In this document: one piece after another, positions 17,739 through 24,807 of the stretch
Layout of the letters: each line of letters opens with the position of its first letter
Position numbering within the stretch: position 1 is the stretch's first letter
Assembly: GCA_903937385.1 (NCBI GenBank)
Contig: CAIZZF010000026.1
Location: 186,001 to 250,000, forward strand
DNA length: 64,000 bases
Reading direction: 5' to 3'
From: an uncultured Holophagaceae bacterium
GTDB taxonomy: Bacteria; Acidobacteriota; Holophagae; Holophagales; Holophagaceae
Made by a program: the position numbers and the translations under genes
Notes under the pieces: model-generated
Database searches by the model: none
Told to the model about the DNA's origin: nothing
The model's input: only the letters and a program-made list of their open reading frames with translations

Positions 17739-18677
17739 ATGTTCATCGTCACGGGCGGCGCGGGATTCGTGGGCAGCAACCTGGTGCGGGAGCTGAACCG
17801 GCGCGGGCACACCGACATCCTCCTGGTGGACAACCTGACCCGGGGCGAGAAGTCCCGGAACCTGGCAGACCTGACGATCTCCGACTACATGGACAAACGG
17901 GAGTTCCGGGCCCGGCTCGACGCCTTCACGCTGGACCTGAACCCGGAGGCCGTGTTCCACAACGGCGCCTGTTCCGACACCATGGAGGCCGACGGCCGCT
18001 ACATGATGGAGAACAACTTCGGGGACTCCCGGGCCCTGCTCCACTGGTGCCTGGCCCGGAAGGTGCCGCTGGTCTACGCGAGCAGCGCTGCCACCTATGG
18101 CGCCAGTTCCGACTTCGAGCCGGTGCCGAGGAACGAAGGCCCCCTGAACGTCTACGGCTACTCGAAGCTGGCCTTCGACCAGCACGTGCGCAGCCTGATG
18201 CCCGCCATCCAGAGTCCCGTGGTGGGCCTGCGCTACTTCAATGTGTTCGGCCCCCGGGAGCACCACAAGGGCCGCATGATGTCCGTGCTGCACCAGCTGC
18301 TGCGCCAGCTCAAGGAGGAGGGCGCCTGCCGCCTCTTCCGCGGCACCGAGGGCTACGGGGACGGCGAGCAGCAGCGGGACTTCATCTTTGTCGGCGATAT
18401 CGTCGCCATCAACCTCCACTTCGGTGCCGGGGGCATGGCCAAGGCCATCGTGAACGCGGGCACGGGCCGGGCCCGCAGCTTCAACGACATCGCGAAGACC
18501 CTCATCGCCCACCTGGGCCGGGGCCGGATCGACTACATCCCCTTCCCCGACGAGCTGCGCGGCAAGTACCAGAGCTTCACCCAGGCCGATGTCCGCAGCC
18601 TGCGCGCGGCGGGCTACACCGCCCCCTTCACCGAGCTCGAAGCCGGTATCGCCGCGACCCTGGCCGAGCTCAGTTAG
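17739..18677 (+). CDS. hldD: ADP-L-glycero-D-manno-heptose 6-epimerase
   Basis: Short-chain dehydrogenase/epimerase that makes ADP-L-glycero-D-manno-heptose for the LPS inner core. The 312-residue protein has the nucleotide site TGGAGFVGSN (5-14), the HNGACSDTME segment specific to HldD, SSAATYG and the catalytic YxxxK (YGYSK). GLRYFNVFGPREHHKGRM is also typical. GAAGAGG precedes the ATG. A Gram-negative cell with heptose-containing LPS is implied. Confidence 0.95.
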   Translation: MFIVTGGAGFVGSNLVRELNRRGHTDILLVDNLTRGEKSRNLADLTISDYMDKREFRARLDAFTLDLNPEAVFHNGACSDTMEADGRYMMENNFGDSRALLHWCLARKVPLVYASSAATYGASSDFEPVPRNEGPLNVYGYSKLAFDQHVRSLMPAIQSPVVGLRYFNVFGPREHHKGRMMSVLHQLLRQLKEEGACRLFRGTEGYGDGEQQRDFIFVGDIVAINLHFGAGGMAKAIVNAGTGRARSFNDIAKTLIAHLGRGRIDYIPFPDELRGKYQSFTQADVRSLRAAGYTAPFTELEAGIAATLAELS

Positions 18678-18684
18678 GACCCGC

Positions 18685-19851
18685 TCACTCCATCCGGTCG
18701 AGGATCACCAGGGTGACGTCATCCACGAAGGGCACGGGGCTGTTGAAGGCCCGGGTCTGGGCGATCACCACGTCCGCAGATTCCTCCGCCCCGGCGGGCA
18801 GTTCCGCGCAGATGCGGCGCAGCCCGGCCTCCTCCAGCATGGAGCGGTCCTCCCGCTCCACCTCGACCAGACCGTCTGTGTAGAGCACCAGCCGATCGCC
18901 GGGCAGGAACTCGGATTCGTGCTCGCTGAAGGGCAACTGCGGATCCAACCCCAGCATGAAGCCCTTACCCCGCAGCACCTCGGACCGCTGGAGGCCCCCC
19001 CGGGAGCCCCCGACGATGCGGAACGGAGCGCAGTGGCCAGCCACCACATAGCGCAGCCGGTTGGTGAGCGGGTCGAGCCGGCCCAGCCAGGCAGTGGCGA
19101 ACTGCTCGGCCAGCGTGGAGCGGCAGAGGTCCTCGTTCATGCCCTCAGCCCAGTCCAGGGGGCCGCCGCCCAGGCGCACCTGGTTCTCGAAGGAGGTCTT
19201 CACCATGGCGGAGATGAGGGCCGCCGTCACGCCGTGGCCGCTCACGTCGGCAATCATCATGCCGGTGCAGCCCCCGGGCAGCTGCACCACGGCGTAGATG
19301 TCGCCGCCGATGCCCGCCGCCGGCAGGTAGCGGTGGGTGTAGCGTGCGCCGGTCACCTCGCCCGGGAGCTTGGGCAGCAGCCCCATCTGGAGGGCGGCAG
19401 CCAGCTCCATCTCCTCCTGCACCCGCTGCTGGAAGGTGGTCAGCTCCTTGTTCTGGCGCTTGATCTCCTTCTGCATCTCGATGAGGCGGAAGGTGGAGTC
19501 CACCTTCGCCAGCACCTCCTGCGCATGGAAGGGCTTGGGGATCATGTCGTCGGCGCCCAAGGCGAGGCCGCCGATGCGCGAGGCGGTGCCGTCCAGGGCC
19601 GAGAGGATGATGAAGTAGATGTCGCGGGTGGCCGGATTCGACTTGACGCGCTTGCACAGTTCGTCGCCCGGCAGCTCGGGCATGCGCAGGTCGGAGATGA
19701 TGAGATCAGGCCGCGAGCGATCCATCTCGGCAAGGGCCTCCAAGCCGTTGCCTGCGGTCAGGACCTGGTAGCCCGCCCGCTTGAGATAGAAGCTGAGTAT
19801 GTCCCGGATGGGGGCTTCATCATCCACCACCAGGACCAGGCCCTTGGCCAT
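18685..19851 (-). CDS. Receiver-PP2C (SpoIIE/RsbU-type) serine phosphatase
   Basis: 388-residue response regulator whose output is a PP2C phosphatase. The receiver domain (1-120) has DDE, a phosphoacceptor in LIISDLRMPE and the KPF lysine. A coiled-coil linker (EMQKEIKRQNKELTTFQQR) leads to the SpoIIE domain with metal motifs AAGIGGDIY, IADVSGHGVTAAL, LYTDGLVE and DDVTLVIL. It lies 13 bases after the STAS gene, its likely substrate after phosphorylation. This is the phosphatase arm of a partner-switching system; no RsbW-type kinase is visible here. Confidence 0.93.
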   Translation of the reverse strand: MAKGLVLVVDDEAPIRDILSFYLKRAGYQVLTAGNGLEALAEMDRSRPDLIISDLRMPELPGDELCKRVKSNPATRDIYFIILSALDGTASRIGGLALGADDMIPKPFHAQEVLAKVDSTFRLIEMQKEIKRQNKELTTFQQRVQEEMELAAALQMGLLPKLPGEVTGARYTHRYLPAAGIGGDIYAVVQLPGGCTGMMIADVSGHGVTAALISAMVKTSFENQVRLGGGPLDWAEGMNEDLCRSTLAEQFATAWLGRLDPLTNRLRYVVAGHCAPFRIVGGSRGGLQRSEVLRGKGFMLGLDPQLPFSEHESEFLPGDRLVLYTDGLVEVEREDRSMLEEAGLRRICAELPAGAEESADVVIAQTRAFNSPVPFVDDVTLVILDRME

Positions 19852-19864
19852 GGTGAGGTGCCGC

Positions 19865-20203
19865 TCAGGAGCCGCGGAGGGCGTCCTGCTCCGTGGCGAA
19901 GATGGAGAAATAGTTGGTGAGGTTGGTCTGGTCGAAGGTCTTCTTCACCGTCGCGGGGAGGCAGCACAAGTGCAGCTTGCCGCCGGACTTGTCCACGCTG
20001 TTGCGCGCAGCCACCAGCAGACCGAGGCCCGAGGAGTCGATGAAGCTGACGCCCTCCAGGTTGATCGCCAGGAGCTTGGGCTGCACCGTGGCCACGGTCT
20101 CGCGGATCACGTCCCTGAGCTGCGCGGTCACCTCGAAATTGACCTTGCCCTGGATGGACACGACCGACGCGTTGCCTTCTTGGCGCGTCTGGATGTTCAA
20201 CAT
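19865..20203 (-). CDS. STAS-domain anti-sigma-factor antagonist
   Basis: 112-residue single STAS domain of the SpoIIAA/RsbV type. The conserved segment FIDSSGLGLLVAA carries the serine that a partner kinase normally phosphorylates. It overlaps the upstream RelA/SpoT-like gene by seven bases and is followed by the PP2C phosphatase gene, so the three form one translational unit. Its binding partner (anti-sigma factor or other target) is not encoded nearby. Confidence 0.92.
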   Translation of the reverse strand: MLNIQTRQEGNASVVSIQGKVNFEVTAQLRDVIRETVATVQPKLLAINLEGVSFIDSSGLGLLVAARNSVDKSGGKLHLCCLPATVKKTFDQTNLTNYFSIFATEQDALRGS

Positions 20204-21366
20204 GGATCCTCCTGAAGAATTCCCCTGAGCACTCTTCGCCGCGCGGCATCCCGCTGGCGCTGTTTGTATTCCGAATGTGATGCCGGACCTGAAAGTGAGC
20301 TTTGAAACCCTGATTGTTCCATTACTTGGACTTCATGTGCGAAGAAGAAAGTAAATTCCTCCTGATCCCGGAGCAAGTCCGGAATGCCGGCGAGGTCGGA
20401 TAATTCCGTGTCCCCCATGGTCTGGAGCCGGTCCTGCAGGATCTCCAGGGCCCGGGTGGCAGGACTTGGCAAGCGCACCAGGGTGCGGGCCGTGAACTGG
20501 ATTGCGGCGTAATCCTTGCTGGAAAATGGGTTCTTCTCCTTGCCCTGGGCCTTCAGGGACAGGGAATGGCTGAGGGCACGCCGCTCGGCGGGGTCCATGT
20601 CCTGGAGGCAGAAGGCCGGCGGCAGCTCCTCCATCCACGCCTGGAGGGCCTCCATGTCGATCATGAGGTTCCGGCTCCGGCTGGGCTTGATGTGGGTGGG
20701 CATGAGCACGTGGTGGTCCAGCAGGAACCGGATGACCATGAGCACGCCCAGGTGGTCCTCGGCCACCAGCCGGATGCCGATCTGGTCGTAGATGGTCTCC
20801 GCCACGTTCTCAGGCTTGTGGAGCATCTTGAGCAGCATGGAGACGCGGTCCTTGTTCTCCTTGCGCTCCACGGCCACCAGGGGCACCTCGTAGGCTCCCC
20901 GCAGGCACCAGCGATCCTCCTCGCAGACCAGGAACTGGTCATAGCGGCTGAAGACCTGGTGCTGGATCTCCGGCAGGTAGCGCAGGTTCACGTTGTGGTC
21001 CACGTGGAAGAGGGTGTGCATCAGCCGGAGGATGGCGCAGGACCAGCGCGCCCGCAGGTCCTGGGGGCGCTCCGAGGCCCAGACCAGCAGGTCCAGGGGA
21101 TCCTGGAGATCCATCACTTCCAGCGGGACGTGGAGCTCGGTCCCGTCCAGAATCACGCCCTCCAGGAAGTCCACCGCATCCTCATAGACCCGCAGCACGG
21201 CGGCCCGCTGGACCGGCACTGCCATGTCATAGCCGTAGTTCAGAGCGAAGGACCAGGCCTCATCCGGCGACAGGATGCGGAGCCCGTCCAGATCGATGGG
21301 CGAACCTCCCCCGAGGATCAGCTGAGTGACCTCCAGGGGCATGGGGAACAACGCTAGGTTTTTCAT
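20197..21366 (-). CDS. Uncharacterised protein with a divergent RelA/SpoT-like synthetase fold
   Basis: 389-residue soluble protein with no clear textbook family. By eye, residues 168-202 (ERKE..RVSMLLKML, then ETIYDQIGIRLVAED) line up with the RelA/SpoT synthetase core, including the metal-binding Asp (here D194). Near the C-terminus HEVQVME (E345, Q347) followed by SHSEYK resembles the ExQ motif and the later H/YK region of the same domain. Residues 234-335 would be an insertion. I recall an uncharacterised family named TIGR04552 in delta-proteobacteria that may be the same, but could not check. The start could also be ATG 21405, directly after the atpE terminator; ATG 21366 with GGAAG nearby seems better. 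It is the first gene of the STAS/PP2C operon. Confidence 0.6.
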   Translation of the reverse strand: MKNLALFPMPLEVTQLILGGGSPIDLDGLRILSPDEAWSFALNYGYDMAVPVQRAAVLRVYEDAVDFLEGVILDGTELHVPLEVMDLQDPLDLLVWASERPQDLRARWSCAILRLMHTLFHVDHNVNLRYLPEIQHQVFSRYDQFLVCEEDRWCLRGAYEVPLVAVERKENKDRVSMLLKMLHKPENVAETIYDQIGIRLVAEDHLGVLMVIRFLLDHHVLMPTHIKPSRSRNLMIDMEALQAWMEELPPAFCLQDMDPAERRALSHSLSLKAQGKEKNPFSSKDYAAIQFTARTLVRLPSPATRALEILQDRLQTMGDTELSDLAGIPDLLRDQEEFTFFFAHEVQVMEQSGFQSSLSGPASHSEYKQRQRDAARRRVLRGILQEDPC

Positions 21367-21405
21367 AACTTCCAAGTTCTCTATCGGGCTGCGGCGGGAA
21401 AGCAT

Positions 21406-21438
21406 AAAAAAACGGGGCGCCCTGTCAAAGGGCGCCCC
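21406..21438 (-). terminator. Rho-independent terminator of atpE
   Basis: On the minus strand ggggcgccc (21438-21430) pairs perfectly with gggcgcccc (21422-21414) around a 7-base loop, followed by a T run (21412-21406). It lies 18 bases after the atpE stop and ends the nuo-atp transcript before the RelA/SpoT-like gene. Confidence 0.9.
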
Positions 21439-21455
21439 GCAGGAACCGGATCAGC

Positions 21456-21752
21456 CTACTTGATGGCGAAGGCGGCGACGAGCACGTAGATCACGAGGGC
21501 CTCGATGAGGGCCAGACCGATGATCATGGTGGTGCGGATGTTACCGGCAGCCTGGGGGTTGCGGGCAACGCCTTCGCAGGCGGCCATCACAGCCTTGCCC
21601 TGGCCCAGACCGCAGCCGGCGGCGGCGATGGCGAGGGAGAGGTGAGCGACGTACTGACCTTCGAAGAGGCTCTTCTGCACGACGGGGGCGCCCTGGGCGA
21701 ACGCAACGGCAGCCAGGGTGAAGAGGAAGGCGGTGGTGAGGAACTTCTTCAT
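21456..21752 (-). CDS. atpE: ATP synthase F0 subunit c
   Basis: 98-residue c-ring subunit with two hydrophobic helices. The second has the ion-binding Glu in IEALVIYVL; the positions after it are Ala and Leu rather than the Ser/Thr of Na+-binding rings, so proton coupling is likely. The first helix carries a Gly-rich AAAGCGLGQGKAV motif. An extra N-terminal stretch of about 20 residues (KKFLTTAFLFTLAAVAFAQ) looks like a cleavable signal peptide, making the protein longer than the usual 75-85 residues. It is the last gene of the atp cluster here. Confidence 0.93.
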   Translation of the reverse strand: MKKFLTTAFLFTLAAVAFAQGAPVVQKSLFEGQYVAHLSLAIAAAGCGLGQGKAVMAACEGVARNPQAAGNIRTTMIIGLALIEALVIYVLVAAFAIK

Positions 21753-21847
21753 GGTGGTGCTCCTGTGAGGTTGTCCAGGGGGTTCGGAATCCCCAGAACG
21801 GTTAGAAAGTTTTTTCGAGCGGAAATCGCTACGCGATTTCCGAAGGA

Positions 21848-22579
21848 CTAATGCTCGTGCGAGACGGCGCCACTGAGATAGATCGTGGTCAGCATCGTGA
21901 ACACGAAGGTCTGGATCAGGCCGAAGAACAGGCCGAGGAACATCATGGGCACCGGCAGCAGGATCGGCATCAGGCCGAAGAAGATGCCCGCCACCACGTG
22001 CTCACCGGCAATGTTGCCGAAGAGACGGAGGGAGTGGCTGAGGATGCGGCTGAGCAGCCCCAGGATCTCCAGGGGGAACAGCAGCGGGGCCAGCCACCAG
22101 ATGGGCCCCATGAAGTGCGCCCAGTACTTGAGGAAGCCCTGCTCCCGCATGCCGTGGAAGTTGTAGTAGCCGAAGACCACCAGCGCGGAGCCGAGGGTGA
22201 TGTTCCAGTTGCTGGTGCCAGGGCTCAGGGCCGGGATCAGGCCGAAGAAATTGTTGAAGAAGACGAACAGCGCCATGGTGCCGATGAAAGGCAGGTAGCG
22301 CTCGCCGTGGTGGGCGATGTTGTCGTTGATCATCTCCTTGAGGCCCTCGACGACGCCCTCGAAGATCTGCTGCAGGGGGCCGGGGATGCGGGCCAGGTTC
22401 TTGCGGACCAGGGCCGTGATGAACATGGCCGTGAGGGCCGCCAGGGCCGCGTTCAGAAGGTGGTCATAGCGCTCCAGAACCGACAGGGGCGCCCCGTGGG
22501 CGAAGCCGTGCCAGGCGTACCGGGAGAGTCCCAGGACCTGGGTGAGCCATTGGGCGAGCAGCGATGCGTGATGTTCCAT
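21848..22579 (-). CDS. atpB: ATP synthase F0 subunit a
   Basis: 243-residue membrane protein forming the proton half-channels of F0. The essential arginine lies in the ILSHSLRLFGNIAGEH segment and the final helix region holds GLIQTFVFTMLTTIYLS, both typical of subunit a. Around five to six hydrophobic helices can be seen. It lies 12 bases after the AtpI-like gene and 95 bases before atpE. Confidence 0.95.
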   Translation of the reverse strand: MEHHASLLAQWLTQVLGLSRYAWHGFAHGAPLSVLERYDHLLNAALAALTAMFITALVRKNLARIPGPLQQIFEGVVEGLKEMINDNIAHHGERYLPFIGTMALFVFFNNFFGLIPALSPGTSNWNITLGSALVVFGYYNFHGMREQGFLKYWAHFMGPIWWLAPLLFPLEILGLLSRILSHSLRLFGNIAGEHVVAGIFFGLMPILLPVPMMFLGLFFGLIQTFVFTMLTTIYLSGAVSHEH

Positions 22580-22591
22580 CTCGGTCAGACC

Positions 22592-22993
22592 TCAATCAGG
22601 CGGGGTGTCTTCGGGTTTCTCGAAGCCCAGACGTAGGGCCTCGAGGAGAATGCCGGCCACGAAGAGAAGGACCCCCAGGGCCAGCGGTAAGGCTTCCGCC
22701 GGGTATAGGGCTATCATCCCACGCAACACCAGTGCGATCAACGCCAGTTTGCCCAGGGACAGGAACCCGTAGACCCACCGGAGGCGGACCGAGGGGGTCA
22801 GCATCCGGCCCGTGAGCACCCGGTGGAGCCCCCAAAAGCCGAAGCTGGTCAGACACCCCACCCCGAAGGCCAGGGCAGCGGTCCAGGAGCGGAACAGCCC
22901 CCAGAGAAGCACGCCCAGGAGGCCCACCACCACCATGGCCTGGGTGATCCGCCGCAGGTGGTGCTCACCCTCGCCCATGGGGGTCCTTGCCAT
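22592..22993 (-). CDS. AtpI-like small membrane protein (ATP synthase subunit I)
   Basis: 133-residue protein with four hydrophobic segments and no soluble domain, placed between atpZ and atpB where subunit I usually lies. It resembles AtpI-type proteins in size, helix number and position rather than by a strong motif. The family is associated with F0 assembly or ion supply. AGGAGAA upstream supports ATG 22993, which overlaps atpZ by 29 bases; ATG 22978 is possible. Confidence 0.72.
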   Translation of the reverse strand: MARTPMGEGEHHLRRITQAMVVVGLLGVLLWGLFRSWTAALAFGVGCLTSFGFWGLHRVLTGRMLTPSVRLRWVYGFLSLGKLALIALVLRGMIALYPAEALPLALGVLLFVAGILLEALRLGFEKPEDTPPD

Positions 22994-23267
22994 CGGGCTG
23001 ATTCTCCTCCAGCTTGCGCAGCTCCTCTGCGTCCCGCCGGGCCATGCGCCGGTTCAGCTTGTAGAGCTCCCAGAAGGCTGCGCCGATGCCCCAGATGAGG
23101 CCTACCCACTGCCCCCGGGCCGGGTGGCCGAACCAGCCGCCGATCCAGCGGCCCAGGAAGAAGCCCAGGGCGATGCAGAGCGGAAAGGAGATGCCCAGGG
23201 ACATGAGGTCCCCCCAGAGCGCCCGCTCCCCGGGGTCGGCGTCTTCCTTGCCCGGCTTCAGGATCAC
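22965..23267 (-). CDS. atpZ: AtpZ-type F0F1 ATPase accessory membrane protein
   Basis: 100-residue protein with two hydrophobic helices (GISFPLCIALGFFLGRWIGGWF and QWVGLIWGIGAAFWELY) and a charged C-terminal tail, the AtpZ/DUF-AtpI pattern. The usual call would start two codons earlier at GTG 23273, but that codon directly abuts the GGGGAG. GTG 23267 has GGGGAGG five bases upstream and is the better start. It begins 17 bases after a strong hairpin that ends the nuo part of the cluster. Confidence 0.8.
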   Translation of the reverse strand: MILKPGKEDADPGERALWGDLMSLGISFPLCIALGFFLGRWIGGWFGHPARGQWVGLIWGIGAAFWELYKLNRRMARRDAEELRKLEENQPDGKDPHGRG

Positions 23268-23283
23268 CCGCACCTCCCCAGAA

Positions 23284-23319
23284 AGACTTAAGGCGCGGGT
23301 GGCCCCGCGCCTTAAGTCT
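23284..23319. terminator. Perfect 16-bp hairpin between nuoN and atpZ
   Basis: Arms 23284-23299 (agacttaaggcgcggg) and 23304-23319 are perfect complements with a 4-base loop. On the minus strand the stem is followed only by TTTC and then the atpZ ribosome site. It may act as a terminator, partial attenuator or RNA-processing site between nuo and atp genes. Confidence 0.8.
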
Positions 23320-23343
23320 AATGCAGGAAACCCTGGATACGAC

Positions 23344-24807
23344 CTACGCCAGGAAGACCTTGCCGGCCCAGTCCAGCAGCCAGGGGCCGAAGGCCGTGCC
23401 GACCAGGACCAGGATGCAGGCCAGGGTCACGATGAACACCGAGGCGGCGCCCATGGGGATGGCCTCGCCTTCGGGCTCGCGGAAGTACATCTGGCTGACC
23501 ACGCCCAGGTAGTAATAGGCGCTCACGGCACTGGTGAGCAGGGCGAGGACCGTCAGGGTGACGTAGCCCTGCTCGATGGCCAGCTTGAAGAGGTAGAACT
23601 TCCCGAAGAAGCCCACCAGCGGGGGGATGCCCGCCAGGCTCAGGAGGAACACCATCATGGCGAAGGCCAGCACCGGGCGCTTGCGACCCAGGCCCTTGAA
23701 GTCCTCGATGCGCTCACCCTCACCCTGGCCCTGCAGGTAGATCACCACGGCGAAGGCGCCGGTGTTCATGACGATGTAGATGGCCATGTACAGCCAGACC
23801 GCCTGGGCGCCTGCCTGGGGGTCGCCCGACAGCACGCCCAGCAGCATGTAGCCCACGTGGGCGATGCTGGAGTAGGCGAGCAGGCGCTTCATGCTCTGCT
23901 GGTTCACCGCCGCGATGTTGCCGAGAATCATGCTCGCGCCGGCAATGTAGCTCAGCGGCAAGACCCAGTCGCTGGACACCCCGTGGAAGCCCGTGCCGAA
24001 GACCCGCAGGATGGCGGCCAGGCCCGCGGCCTTGGGAGCCGTGGCCATGAGGGTGGTGATGGGGGTCGGGGCGCCCTCGTAAGCGTCGGGCGACCACATG
24101 TGGAAGGGCACTGCGGCCACCTTGAAGCCCATGCCCACCAGCACCATCAGCACCCCGGAGAAGACCAGCAGGCTGCTGGACTTGGGGGTGAGGGCCAGGG
24201 CCTGGTTCAGGTCCGCCAGGTTGGTGGTCGTGCCACCGGCCGCCCCGTAGAGCAGGCTGATGCCGTAGACGAGGATGCCGCTGGAGAAGGCCCCCAGCAG
24301 GAAGTACTTCATGCCGGCTTCCACGCTGGTGGCGCGGTCCCGGAGGTAGGCCACCAGGATATAGATGCAGATCGCCATGAGCTCGACGCTGAAGTAGATC
24401 GAGATCAGGTCGGAAGCGCCGCAGAGGAACAGCATGCCCGAGAGGGAGAACAGGATCAGGGCGTAGTACTCGACGGTCTGCTGCTTGAGGCTGTCCAGCA
24501 GCCGCACGCTCAGGGCCACGGCCCCCGCGCAGCCGAGCACGCAGAGCATCTGGAAGCCCCGGGTGAGGCCATCCATGCGGAACATGCGGGAGAAGCCCTC
24601 ACCTTCCGTGGTCCGGGTCACCAGCACGGCGGTGATGGCGAGCACCAGCAGCGTGATGGGCGCCCACTTGTGCTTCTCGGCCCGGCTGAACATCAGGTCC
24701 CCGGGCCAGAGCATGAGCGTGGCCACGGTCATCAGGAAGAGTTGGGGCAGGATCAGATGCGTGTCCCGAAGGAGCGCATCCAGAAGCCCCTGAGAGAAGC
24801 CGGTCAT
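23344..24807 (-). CDS. nuoN: Complex I subunit N
   Basis: 487-residue antiporter-like membrane subunit of respiratory complex I. The protein is almost wholly hydrophobic with about 14 helices and contains the proton-translocation segment FFSVELMAICIYILV with its key Glu and the RATSVEAGMKYFLLGAFSSG region, followed by FKVAAVPFHMWSPDAYEGAPTP. Its start overlaps the nuoM stop by four bases. It is the last nuo gene before the hairpin and the atp genes. Confidence 0.96.
   Translation of the reverse strand: MTGFSQGLLDALLRDTHLILPQLFLMTVATLMLWPGDLMFSRAEKHKWAPITLLVLAITAVLVTRTTEGEGFSRMFRMDGLTRGFQMLCVLGCAGAVALSVRLLDSLKQQTVEYYALILFSLSGMLFLCGASDLISIYFSVELMAICIYILVAYLRDRATSVEAGMKYFLLGAFSSGILVYGISLLYGAAGGTTTNLADLNQALALTPKSSSLLVFSGVLMVLVGMGFKVAAVPFHMWSPDAYEGAPTPITTLMATAPKAAGLAAILRVFGTGFHGVSSDWVLPLSYIAGASMILGNIAAVNQQSMKRLLAYSSIAHVGYMLLGVLSGDPQAGAQAVWLYMAIYIVMNTGAFAVVIYLQGQGEGERIEDFKGLGRKRPVLAFAMMVFLLSLAGIPPLVGFFGKFYLFKLAIEQGYVTLTVLALLTSAVSAYYYLGVVSQMYFREPEGEAIPMGAASVFIVTLACILVLVGTAFGPWLLDWAGKVFLA

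Noticed and set aside
21456-21752. Sodium-binding c-ring
   Set aside because: The residues after the ion-binding Glu are Ala and Leu, not the Ser/Thr typical of Na+ sites.
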